DNA of 33,548 nt from Maribellus maritimus (GTDB lineage Bacteria; Bacteroidota; Bacteroidia; Bacteroidales; Prolixibacteraceae): positions 1 through 33,548 of the forward strand of contig NZ_JAIKLE010000052.1 of the NCBI RefSeq assembly GCF_022267315.1, in the 5' to 3' direction. Below are positions 25,032 to 33,290 of the stretch, one piece after another; positions within the stretch are counted from its first letter, which is position 1; every line of letters starts with the position of its first letter. Under the pieces are notes generated by a model. That model ran no database searches. It was not told where the DNA came from and saw only the letters and a program-made list of their open reading frames with translations. Both the position numbers and the translations under genes were made by a program.

Positions 25032-26495
25032 CTAATACCCAGTATTTTGATCTTCCTGATTAATCGCTTTGTTTCTGTTAATTTCCGATTGAGGAATAGG
25101 AAGAAGTACCCTGTAATCATCAACTTCTTTAAAATCAGGATATTGTGAATCTTGTTTCCGAGCTGTATTTATAGTTTCGATTAATACTCCCCACCTTTTT
25201 AGGTCCATGTAAGTTGAATATTCACAGGCCAATTCAATTCTTCTTTCTTTTCTTACAGCGTCCTTGAATTCTTCATAAGTCAAATCAGATAAAGGTTCGA
25301 GCCCTGCCCGGCTGCGAATTTCATTGATGGCAGCATAAGCTTCTAGATTTGGGCCGTTGTTTGATTCATTAATTGCCTCAGCAAGCAGAAGTTTAACACC
25401 TGAAAGTCGTTTGACAATTACATTACAATCACTTGTTTCTTCTTGTTTGTCATTATCGTACCAGACTTTTGCCACTGCGCATGAATCTGCATCAACGTCA
25501 CTTAGAGGATTGAAATTATTACCATCAAAGCTAGTCCTTATTGTATAAAATATCCTTTGATCACCTGTTTCAAAATTATCCAGAAAGTCTTTTGAAAAGC
25601 TTAATTTATTCTGCCGGTTTTTTTTGATATTTATCCACCAATTACTCAAATTATCTTTTCCATCCTGATTAAGAAACTGAAAGCTAAATAACAACTCACC
25701 TGAGTTTTGATTTTCTATGGTGAAGATATCTTTAAATTCGGGCTCCTGCGTCATTCCCGCTATTGCATTTTTGGCTTCGGTTATGCAATCAGCCCATTTA
25801 TTGTTGCCACCGCCGATTCTGGTTTCGGGTCCGCTTAAAGTAGCATATACTTCTGCAAGATATGCACTCGCTGTATTATTGAATGGCCTGCCGGCATTCT
25901 GCTCACTTTTTGAAGGTAAATAATCTCTGGCAAACTTAAAATCTTCAATTATCAAATCATATACTTCTGAAACAGATGCACGAGATATTTCTTCTACTCT
26001 ACTAACATCGTCAGTAGAGGTTAGTATTGGTACACCCCCAAATAATCTCACAAGATGGAAGTAGCTGAATCCTCTGTAAAAGTGGGCTTCGGCAATCTGA
26101 TACTCTTTAATTACTTCATCATAAGTAGCATATGGAACTGCATCAATTACAGAGTTAGCTCTGTATATTGATTGGTAAAAACCGGCATATGCCTGTTCTA
26201 TAACTTTGTTGTCAGCGTCAAAAGTGTAAAGAAAAAGAGGTTCTCTTGAGCTGTGTCCAAAATCTCTCCCGAGATAATGATCTGCAGTCATGCCCCAATA
26301 GATATAAGGGAGATCTTTTCTAAACATTTTACTTCCGTTCCAGTCCATCGTTATCCCATCAACCAGCGAGTAACCTGTTTCTGCAGATATTAAATAAGTT
26401 GATGGATCATAGAAGCTATATACGTTTTCTGTAAGTCTATCCTCACAAGCTGAAAATATTAATAATACGAAGAAAATATATATTGTTTTTTTCAT
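25032..26495 (-). CDS. SusD/RagB family glycan-binding lipoprotein (PUL 2)
   Basis: This 487-aa outer-membrane lipoprotein partners the SusC encoded 11 bp upstream. The signal ends at lipobox IFSAC (Cys17). The SusD fold is indicated by the helical TPR segment YQIAEAHFYRGFSYFHLVRLFGGVPI, the LSGVKLLLAEAINES region and, near the C-terminus, RKERRIELACEYSTYMDLKRWG. The closing NQEDQNTGY resembles typical SusD C-termini. It is shorter than the PUL 1 SusD but within the family range. Its glycan is presumably sulfated, judging by the operon's sulfatases. Confidence 0.94.
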   Translation of the reverse strand: MKKTIYIFFVLLIFSACEDRLTENVYSFYDPSTYLISAETGYSLVDGITMDWNGSKMFRKDLPYIYWGMTADHYLGRDFGHSSREPLFLYTFDADNKVIEQAYAGFYQSIYRANSVIDAVPYATYDEVIKEYQIAEAHFYRGFSYFHLVRLFGGVPILTSTDDVSRVEEISRASVSEVYDLIIEDFKFARDYLPSKSEQNAGRPFNNTASAYLAEVYATLSGPETRIGGGNNKWADCITEAKNAIAGMTQEPEFKDIFTIENQNSGELLFSFQFLNQDGKDNLSNWWINIKKNRQNKLSFSKDFLDNFETGDQRIFYTIRTSFDGNNFNPLSDVDADSCAVAKVWYDNDKQEETSDCNVIVKRLSGVKLLLAEAINESNNGPNLEAYAAINEIRSRAGLEPLSDLTYEEFKDAVRKERRIELACEYSTYMDLKRWGVLIETINTARKQDSQYPDFKEVDDYRVLLPIPQSEINRNKAINQEDQNTGY

Positions 26496-26506
26496 GATTC
26501 TACGAA

Positions 26507-29500
26507 TTAAAATTTAACATTAAGTCCAATAGTATAAGTGCGAGTTGTGGGGTAGGCATTATAGTCTCCACCCAAACTTAACACATCACTTCCGGTTGTA
26601 CTGACTTCAGGATCGAAACCCCTGTAATTGGTAATACAGAATAGATTTTGTCCATTCACATATAGAGTGACATTTTGTAGCCAGGATATGCTTTTTACGG
26701 GGAACCTGTATGCAAACCTGAGATTTTGTAAACGTAGAAAAGAAGCGTCTTCCACTATCCTGTCAGAAACCTTTTGTCCCTGATTATAGCCTGAAGCCGA
26801 TTTTGGATATTTGTTGCTTGGAGCATCTTCTCTCCATCTTTCTCGTCCTGCCTCGGCAAGGAAGTTTGCTGATGGGTTAGGTGTTTCCCATTTTGCCCAG
26901 TTAACATTAACCAAATCATTTCCGACAGCAGAATTGAACGACAAATTCAACTCAAAATTTTGGTAAAAGAAATCCATATTTAGCCCTGCTATAAAATCAG
27001 GCATGGCATTCCCCAGAATAACTCTGTCATCTGCAGTTATTTCTTTATCACCGTTTTGATCTATAAATTTGATATTTCCAGGTTCGCTATCTGCAATTGA
27101 AAAATCATCATTTGTTTGATATATACCATCAGTTTGATATCCCCAGATATTTCCAACCGGCTCTCCCTCTTCAATTTTCAGAAAGTCTCCCATCTGCGAA
27201 ACTCCCTGAACCCAATAATCGTCTCTACCTTCAATATTTGTTACCGTATTTTTATTGGCTGAAAATACCAAGCCAATATCCCATCTCAGTTTATTAATAT
27301 TCAAATGAGTATTAATACCAAATTCAAATCCTTTGTTTTCGAGATCCCCCAAATTTTGGGTAAGAAATTTCTCTCCTCCTGCTGTTAAGGGCAAGGGAAC
27401 ATCAATTAACAGATCGGATGTCTTTTTGATATAATAATCAGCAGTAAAGTCCAATTTTGAATCGAAAAAGGCCATATCTATCCCGATATCAGTTTGAGCC
27501 GTTTTTTCCCAACGAAGATCTTTATATGGAGGAGATGATGGGTAAGCTGCAATAACTTCAGTGTCATTAAGAAAAGTTACAGAAGTACTAATTTTCGATA
27601 GGGACTGGTATGGACTTATTCCCTGGTTACCAGTCATACCATAGCTTAATCTAAATTTCAGATTACTAAATACATTGATATTTTTAATAAAATTCTCTTC
27701 ACTAGCTCTCCATGCAAATGCACCGGAAGGGAAATAACCCCATTTATTGTTTTCTCCAAATTTGGAACAACCGTCAGCCCTAATAGCTGCAGTGAATAGA
27801 TATTTTTGTTTTAATCTATAATTTACACGTGCTATACCTGACAGTAAGTCCCATCTTTGCCTGCCTGTGGTAATATATTGAACTTCTGCAGCACTAATTC
27901 CCTCAATACCAAGAGCATCATTTAAAAAGTTTTCACCTTGCATATCCCTTTCCTTTAACATATTGCTTTGCTGGGTAAATCCAACTACCGCATTAAATTC
28001 ATGAATTTCATTAACATTTTTATCGAATGTCAAAGTGTTTTCATTTAACCAGTCTATCGTTTCCTGGTGATTTATGTTACCTTGAGAAAGATCATTGTCA
28101 GTTAAATAGGAGGGTGTATAGCTTTCACTATTTTCATTATAATAGTCAATGCCCCAAGAAGTTCTAAAAACTAATCCTTTAATAATTTCCCAATTTACAA
28201 ACATGTTGCTAAGTACCCGGTATCTGGTAACATCATTTGTTTCTTCTTCAACAGTTTGCAGATAATTGGCAACATGTGATTCAGCATAAACATATGGATA
28301 ATCTTCCACGGGAACATAATCACCATTTTCGTCCTTATTAAGCATTGTTGGCAATGCCTCAATAATATGGTTTTGAGGCCTTTTTCCGTAATTAGAAGTC
28401 CGGGATAAAATAGTAGAACTTCCAATTTTAAGTTTTGAAGTAATTTCGCTGTCATGCCTTAAACTAAAAGTACTTCTGTTAAAACCAATATTTGGGGTTG
28501 TCCCGGTTTGTTCTAAGTAACTGCCTCCAATTGCATATTGAGCTCGTTCAGTCCCACCTCTTACAGAAAGCTGATAATTTTGCGTAATGCCTGTTCCACC
28601 ATATGCCAGTTTAAGCCAATCTGTGTTTGCAGACCTCCATGGCTCTTCTATTGAAGCAGAATTTCCAAGTACTTCTTCGTAAACATCAAGGTATAAATCA
28701 CAATCTGCCAGTTCGGGCATGTTTACCGCACTACTGAATCCAACATAAGAATTAAATTCTATAGAAGGTTTTCCTGTTTGGCCTCTTTTGGTGGTTACAA
28801 TAATAACTCCGTTGGCACCTCTTGAACCATATATTGCAGTTGCTGAAGCATCTTTTAATATTTCCATTGATTCTATATCACTGGGATTAAACATACTCAG
28901 GTTTTCAACCGGATAACCATCAACAACCCATAAAGGGTTATTACTGGCTGACAATGAATTCCCTCCCCTGATTCTGACAGTAGATGTTTGACCTGGTTCA
29001 CTATTTAATTGAGAGACATTAACACCGGCAACTCTTCCCTGTAAGCTTTGGTCGAATGACATTACCGGTCTTGTTGAAATTTCATCGCTACCAATACTTC
29101 CTATAGAACCGGTCAGGTCACTTTTTTTCATTGTACCATAGCCAATTGCTACTACTTCTTCAATACCAATGGCATTTGCCTCCATTGTGATATTAATTGT
29201 TGTTTGGTTTCCTACCTTAATCTCCTGCATTTTCATTCCAACAAAGGAGAATAACAAAATAGCATCTTTGGGTACGTTTGAAATTGAATACACTCCATCT
29301 GCATTGGTCACGGTTCCTTGTGTAGTACCTTTTACCACGATCGTTACTCCTGGAAGAGCCATCCCATTTTTATCTACTACCTTACCCGAAACAGATAAGT
29401 TTGCCTGTTGAGAGTTTACTTTTAGTACGATCAGGTTACCACCAACTATTTCATACGAAATATTCGAATCAGCAAATAGTCCATTCAGCATTGATTCTAT

Positions 29501-29779
29501 GTCAGCATCTTTTGTTGAGAATTCAATCTTTCTGTTTATATCCTTAAAATCAGCATTATAAAAGAACCTGAAATTGCTGTTGCTCTCAATAAACTCAAAA
29601 GCATCGCTGATTGTTTTGCCTTTTAACTCCAATCCCAGTTTTGCATCCTGAGAATAAACAGAAGCATTTAAACTAGTTATAATGGTGAAACACAAAAGGA
29701 TTGTTAGTCTCATAATTAATAAAAACTTTTTCAGCCTTACCTGAGCGGGCAAAGCACGGTTAATTAATTTTTTTTTCAT
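26507..29779 (-). CDS. SusC/RagA TonB-dependent transporter with STN domain (PUL 2)
   Basis: This 1090-aa outer-membrane transporter has a signal peptide (about 20-44), an STN signalling domain (about 48-120, FEFIESNSNFRFFYNADF then YEIVGGNLIVLK), a CarboxypepD_reg-like domain (about 127-210, GMALPGVTIVVKGTTQGTVT), a plug (about 215-330, AIGYGTMKKSDLTG, WVVDGYPVEN, EILKDASATAIYGSRGANGV) and a beta-barrel that closes with TYTIGLNVKF. The STN domain ties it to the FecR encoded upstream. With SusD it forms the uptake complex for the PUL 2 glycan. It is only about a third identical by eye to the PUL 1 SusC, so the substrates probably differ. Confidence 0.95.
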   Translation of the reverse strand: MKKKLINRALPAQVRLKKFLLIMRLTILLCFTIITSLNASVYSQDAKLGLELKGKTISDAFEFIESNSNFRFFYNADFKDINRKIEFSTKDADIESMLNGLFADSNISYEIVGGNLIVLKVNSQQANLSVSGKVVDKNGMALPGVTIVVKGTTQGTVTNADGVYSISNVPKDAILLFSFVGMKMQEIKVGNQTTINITMEANAIGIEEVVAIGYGTMKKSDLTGSIGSIGSDEISTRPVMSFDQSLQGRVAGVNVSQLNSEPGQTSTVRIRGGNSLSASNNPLWVVDGYPVENLSMFNPSDIESMEILKDASATAIYGSRGANGVIIVTTKRGQTGKPSIEFNSYVGFSSAVNMPELADCDLYLDVYEEVLGNSASIEEPWRSANTDWLKLAYGGTGITQNYQLSVRGGTERAQYAIGGSYLEQTGTTPNIGFNRSTFSLRHDSEITSKLKIGSSTILSRTSNYGKRPQNHIIEALPTMLNKDENGDYVPVEDYPYVYAESHVANYLQTVEEETNDVTRYRVLSNMFVNWEIIKGLVFRTSWGIDYYNENSESYTPSYLTDNDLSQGNINHQETIDWLNENTLTFDKNVNEIHEFNAVVGFTQQSNMLKERDMQGENFLNDALGIEGISAAEVQYITTGRQRWDLLSGIARVNYRLKQKYLFTAAIRADGCSKFGENNKWGYFPSGAFAWRASEENFIKNINVFSNLKFRLSYGMTGNQGISPYQSLSKISTSVTFLNDTEVIAAYPSSPPYKDLRWEKTAQTDIGIDMAFFDSKLDFTADYYIKKTSDLLIDVPLPLTAGGEKFLTQNLGDLENKGFEFGINTHLNINKLRWDIGLVFSANKNTVTNIEGRDDYWVQGVSQMGDFLKIEEGEPVGNIWGYQTDGIYQTNDDFSIADSEPGNIKFIDQNGDKEITADDRVILGNAMPDFIAGLNMDFFYQNFELNLSFNSAVGNDLVNVNWAKWETPNPSANFLAEAGRERWREDAPSNKYPKSASGYNQGQKVSDRIVEDASFLRLQNLRFAYRFPVKSISWLQNVTLYVNGQNLFCITNYRGFDPEVSTTGSDVLSLGGDYNAYPTTRTYTIGLNVKF

Positions 29780-29807
29780 AAATTTGATTTGTTAAAGATT
29801 TGATATT

Positions 29808-29838
29808 TAATGCCATAAGTTTTGATAGACTGGCATTA
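29808..29838. promoter_or_regulatory. 8-bp inverted repeat just upstream of susC (PUL 2)
   Basis: TAATGCCA (29808-29815) is perfectly complementary to TGGCATTA (29831-29838) with a 15-nt spacer. It sits 28 bp before the susC ATG. It could be a regulator-binding palindrome or a 5'-leader hairpin. The repeat is certain; its function is inferred. Confidence 0.5.
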
Positions 29839-29858
29839 TCAAAGTTGAATCATTTAAT

Positions 29859-29888
29859 AGGGAAACAGACCTGCAAATTTGTTTCCCT
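29859..29888. terminator. Hairpin between fecR and susC of PUL 2
   Basis: AGGGAAACA (29859-29867) pairs with TGTTTCCCT (29880-29888) around a 12-nt loop, 9 bp in all. A T-run follows only on the plus strand. On the minus strand, the direction of transcription, it lies 49 bp past the fecR stop, which is comparable to the hairpin at 15952-15978 in PUL 1. Confidence 0.5.
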
Positions 29889-29937
29889 TTTTGTTTTATT
29901 GCATAAGCATCAGTTTTAGTTAGAAATTTGATTATGT

Positions 29938-31062
29938 TTATTGTAGTTGTTTTTCGTATTCGTTCATTCTTTCACTATTCACCATAAGTGTTACCACATT
30001 CCCATCGATACTGTAATCAAAAGGAGCTGATAATTTAATCGCATCCAACACTTGCTGTAATGTTTCATCATCGAGTGTTCCTGTAAATTTGTAATTTTGA
30101 ATCTTATCAGATTTACATTGAAACTTTACATTAAATTTCCGTTCAAGCTCTATCAGTATTTCTGAAAGCTTTTTTGCATTAAAAACCAATTTATTATTCT
30201 TCCACGCGATATCTGGTATAGGATCTATTTTTTCCTGTATTATCAATTTGGCTGAAGCAGCCATTTCAAATTCTTTTCTGCTATCAGATTCATTATCAGG
30301 AATATATTCCACTTCCACTTTACTTCTTTTTTTTACCAAAACGGCCTTTTGATTTGGGAGTAAATAAATATTTTCAGAAAATTTATATGCATTTGCCTCA
30401 CTTTCCAATTTAACCTTTCCTTCAATCAGAGTGGTTTCAATCACTTCATCATCTTTGTATGCTTTTACATTGAATTGAGTCCCTAATGCAGTTATTTTCA
30501 GGTCCAATGCATTTACAATAAATGGAAGTTCCTTATTCTTTCTAACATCAAAGAAACCTTCACCGGTTAGAGAAAGGTTACGATTAGTAACATTAAAATC
30601 AGTTGAATAGCGCAATTTACTACCTGCGTTTAGCCACACCTTTGAACTATCGGGTAAAACAACCTCAGATCTTGCGCCATAAGGGGCTACTACTTCACAA
30701 TACTGTTGTTTTATTTGTTCTTTTTTGAGTGTCTGCCTGAAAACTAAAAATGAAGCCAGTCCGCCAAACAGAAATACAATGATCAACACTGCCGCAACTT
30801 GTAATAATTTTTTTAAGGGAACTATTTTTTGATGTGAATCAATTCTGCTTTCAACGTGTATTTTGCCTCTTATTTTTTCATATAATACTTCATAGTTAAG
30901 ATTACGGGAGTAGGTACTAATTAACGTATTTAGTTCTCCATCCATCCATTCTTTTACCTGTTCTCTGTCTCTTAATTGCTCATCCAATTTTCTTAAGTCA
31001 GATAATCTATATTGACCAGATTCTATTTTGTCTACTAAATTCTTAAACTCCTGAAAGGTCAT
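29938..31062 (-). CDS. FecR-type anti-sigma factor (PUL 2)
   Basis: This 374-aa inner-membrane anti-sigma factor has a cytoplasmic part of about 85 residues, one membrane span (about 88-110, LLQVAAVLIIVFLFGGLASF), a periplasmic FecR domain (about 120-230, LPDSSKVWLNAGSKLRYS and ALGTQFNVKAYKDDEVIET) and a C-terminal DUF4974 domain (KLVFNAKKLSEILIELERKF, then FTGTLDDETLQQVLDAIK). The last domain resembles the STN fold. It relays SusC occupancy to the sigma factor encoded upstream. The start lies 145 bp after the sigma gene stop, a wider gap than in PUL 1. Confidence 0.92.
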   Translation of the reverse strand: MTFQEFKNLVDKIESGQYRLSDLRKLDEQLRDREQVKEWMDGELNTLISTYSRNLNYEVLYEKIRGKIHVESRIDSHQKIVPLKKLLQVAAVLIIVFLFGGLASFLVFRQTLKKEQIKQQYCEVVAPYGARSEVVLPDSSKVWLNAGSKLRYSTDFNVTNRNLSLTGEGFFDVRKNKELPFIVNALDLKITALGTQFNVKAYKDDEVIETTLIEGKVKLESEANAYKFSENIYLLPNQKAVLVKKRSKVEVEYIPDNESDSRKEFEMAASAKLIIQEKIDPIPDIAWKNNKLVFNAKKLSEILIELERKFNVKFQCKSDKIQNYKFTGTLDDETLQQVLDAIKLSAPFDYSIDGNVVTLMVNSERMNEYEKQLQ

Positions 31063-31207
31063 AATTCATTTGTATGTATATAAGTAGTACAACAACCCCG
31101 GGCGAACTACTCACAAGAAATGCAAAATAATTTATAGCTTTTACCAGATGCCTAATAAATTGACCTACCTAACTAAAAGGATAACTATGAGAGTAACTAA
31201 AAAATAG

Positions 31208-31813
31208 TTACGATGATTGTCTGTAGTCAGCAGACAAGTTAACGATTAAAAAAAGAATAAGTATATCTCCGCTCAATTTACTTTTAATAAACTTACCAGC
31301 CCGGTAAATCTGATTCTCAACTGTTCGAATAGAAATATTAAATTTTTTAGCAATTTCAGAATGTGGTGTTCCGTCTAATCTACTAAGTTGGAAGATTTTA
31401 CGCTGTTTATCAGGGAGTTGGGAAATAATTTGGTCAATTGTTTCTTTGAGTTCTTTAAAATAAATTTTATCTTCAATATCGTTCTCAGAATTTATATCAT
31501 TATGTATAAGATAATATTGAAATTTACGCTCAACTACTTTCCTTTTTAAATGATTATAGACTTTATTAACTGCTATCCGAAAAAGATAACTTTTCACTGA
31601 TTTATCAATTTGCAGATTTTTACGGTTTTCCCAAACGCTCAAAAAAACATCCTGAATTATCTCCTCAGCTTCAGTCGTCTCTTTAAGATACTGCGATATG
31701 AACTTAAGAAGTTGCTGACAATACAAATCATATAGTTTTTTAAATGCATCAACGTCATCGGATTTTATTCTTTCTGTCAGCTGGTTTTCATCATATTTTG
31801 TTTGTCTTCCCAA
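31208..31813 (-). CDS. ECF RNA polymerase sigma factor (PUL 2), TTG start
   Basis: This 201-aa ECF sigma factor has region 2 (about residues 18-85, AEEIIQDVFLSVWENR) and region 4 (about 125-185, LPDKQRKIFQLSRLDG then PHSEIAKKFNISIRTVENQI). The C-terminus has a short hydrophobic tail. The frame has no usable ATG. The TTG at 31813 is the only sensible start, because an in-frame stop lies about 15 bp upstream and no Met follows in the N-terminal region. A TAATTTTG -7-like box ends about 25 bp before it, consistent with a short leader. It should activate PUL 2 once FecR releases it. Confidence 0.9.
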   Translation of the reverse strand: MGRQTKYDENQLTERIKSDDVDAFKKLYDLYCQQLLKFISQYLKETTEAEEIIQDVFLSVWENRKNLQIDKSVKSYLFRIAVNKVYNHLKRKVVERKFQYYLIHNDINSENDIEDKIYFKELKETIDQIISQLPDKQRKIFQLSRLDGTPHSEIAKKFNISIRTVENQIYRAGKFIKSKLSGDILILFLIVNLSADYRQSS

Positions 31814-31838
31814 GTATAGGCAGATTTAAGGTGGCAAA

Positions 31839-31846
31839 CAAAATTA
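31839..31846 (-). promoter_or_regulatory. Putative -7 box upstream of ECF sigma gene (PUL 2)
   Basis: The minus strand reads TAATTTTG, a match to TAnnTTTG, 25 bp before the TTG start. A TTTG further upstream is spaced about 24 bp away, longer than usual. A small hairpin (CCGAC 31867-31871 with GTCGG 31876-31880) overlaps that upstream part. Confidence 0.4.
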
Positions 31847-31966
31847 TAATTTTTTATCACTATTATCCGACAAAAGTCGGGATTTCAAATCTTATTTTCT
31901 GTAACACCTTGTTTATGGGCATTTAATTTTCTGTTTCAAAACGCCCCCTTAAATCAGGTTTAACTG

Positions 31967-31993
31967 AAGTTGACATGGAGGTTTCCTCAACTT
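31967..31993. repeat. 7-bp inverted repeat in the spacer before ardC
   Basis: AAGTTGA (31967-31973) pairs with TCAACTT (31987-31993) with a 13-nt loop that can itself pair in part (GGA with TCC). It lies in the divergent spacer between the PUL 2 sigma gene and the ArdC-like gene. No function is assigned. Confidence 0.5.
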
Positions 31994-32133
31994 TGTATGC
32001 GCGGCTGTTACATCGGTAATTCTATCATATCGAGAATGCTAATCAGTTTTATTTTCCGGTTAATGGTTAAAACCCAACAATTTCATTGCAGCAACTTTTG
32101 TTTCTACAAATTTCATAGATTACAGCATTCCCC

Positions 32134-32345
32134 TTAAATCCTGTCAAAGTTACTTCGCCGTCCGGAAAAGTTAAGGGTGGCTGAAATTTCCTTTTTAAAA
32201 TGCCAGCCGTCCTTCGGAGCTGTTCAGTTTAACTTCACACACTTCGTAAAACTGACATAGCCCCTTGACAAGAATCCATCCGACTCAATGACATGCACCA
32301 AAATTTAATGGCGTGCCAGTAGCCCAAATAAATCCCAAAGGCATG
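32134..32345. other. GC-richer block with partly open minus frames, upstream of ardC
   Basis: This block is visibly richer in G and C than its flanks. On the minus strand two overlapping frames stay open in long pieces. One reads HVIESDGFLSRGYVSFTKCV, a single stop (32224-32226), then TAPKDGWHFKKEISATLNFS to a TAA at 32134. Another reads QFYEVCEVKLNSSEGRLAF. Neither has a complete start-to-stop gene. It could be a gene fossil, a structured RNA or a mobile-element end. I cannot name it. Confidence 0.35.
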
Positions 32346-32355
32346 GGTGGATTCA

Positions 32356-33210
32356 ATGAATAGATTTGATATTTATGAAACAGTTACTAACCTGATTGTT
32401 GAACGCCTGGAGGCAGGTGTAGTACCATGGCATATGCCTTGGAAAACTGCCAATTCTATTCCTCGGAATTTAGTCTCTAAAAAGCCTTACCGAGGATTTA
32501 ATTTCTGGTACCTGCTTAGCTTTGGTTTCGAACGTCCTTATTTTCTCACTTTCAAACAAGTTCAGGAGCTTGGAGGCAAAATCAAAAAAGGTTCGTCCTC
32601 TTTCATGGTTATATTCTGGAAAATGGTAGAATACGAAAAAGATGATGAAGCCAAAGAGATTCTGATGCTTCGTTATTACCGGGTGTTTCATATTGATGAT
32701 GTGGAAGGGATTGCTCCAAATAAAATCCCTGACAACGAATCTTACGATCATGAATTTGATCCTATTGCTTCCTGTGAACAGATTATTGAATTCTGGTCTG
32801 ATTCACCGGTAATAAAACTGAACAAGAACAAAGCATGTTATATTCCCTCGCTGGATGAAGTTCACATGCCGGGAGAAAGAACTTTTTTCCAGGATGAAGA
32901 ATTTTATTCCACGATTTTCCATGAGCTAGTTCATTCGACAGGCAACCTCAAACGCTTAAATCGTCACGAAAGGTTTTCTAATCTGAATTTTGCAAGTAAA
33001 GATTATAGCATGGAGGAACTAGTCGCAGAAATGGGAGCTGCTTACCTTTGTGGGATGTGCGGTATCGAGAATGCTATTATCGATAATAGTGCAGCTTATA
33101 TTCAAGGCTGGCTCAAAAAGCTTAAAAGTGATAAAAAATTTATTGTTCAAGCTTCCGGATTAGCTCAACGGGCTGTTGACTATATTCTGGAGCATCAAAA
33201 AACACCTTAA
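32356..33210 (+). CDS. ArdC-like antirestriction/zincin-domain protein
   Basis: This 284-aa protein resembles ArdC. It has an N-terminal ssDNA-binding-like domain (DUF1738; about residues 1-120, with VVPWHMPWK and PYRGFNFWYLL) and a C-terminal zincin-like metallopeptidase domain. The zinc motif HELVH is at about 189-193, followed by an EELVAEMGAAYL helix that supplies a further acidic ligand. Such proteins are carried by conjugative elements and plasmids and shield incoming DNA from restriction. I prefer the ATG at 32356 over the GTG at 32347, since the family begins with a segment like RFDIYETVTN. It is surrounded by an IS200-type element and an unexplained GC-richer block, suggesting an integrated mobile region. 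Confidence 0.85.
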   Translation: MNRFDIYETVTNLIVERLEAGVVPWHMPWKTANSIPRNLVSKKPYRGFNFWYLLSFGFERPYFLTFKQVQELGGKIKKGSSSFMVIFWKMVEYEKDDEAKEILMLRYYRVFHIDDVEGIAPNKIPDNESYDHEFDPIASCEQIIEFWSDSPVIKLNKNKACYIPSLDEVHMPGERTFFQDEEFYSTIFHELVHSTGNLKRLNRHERFSNLNFASKDYSMEELVAEMGAAYLCGMCGIENAIIDNSAAYIQGWLKKLKSDKKFIVQASGLAQRAVDYILEHQKTP

Positions 33211-33290
33211 ATAAAATATTATATGAAGACCAATAGGTTATTCTGATATTATCACATGTCTTATTGTATCAAATGATTTTATTATAATCT

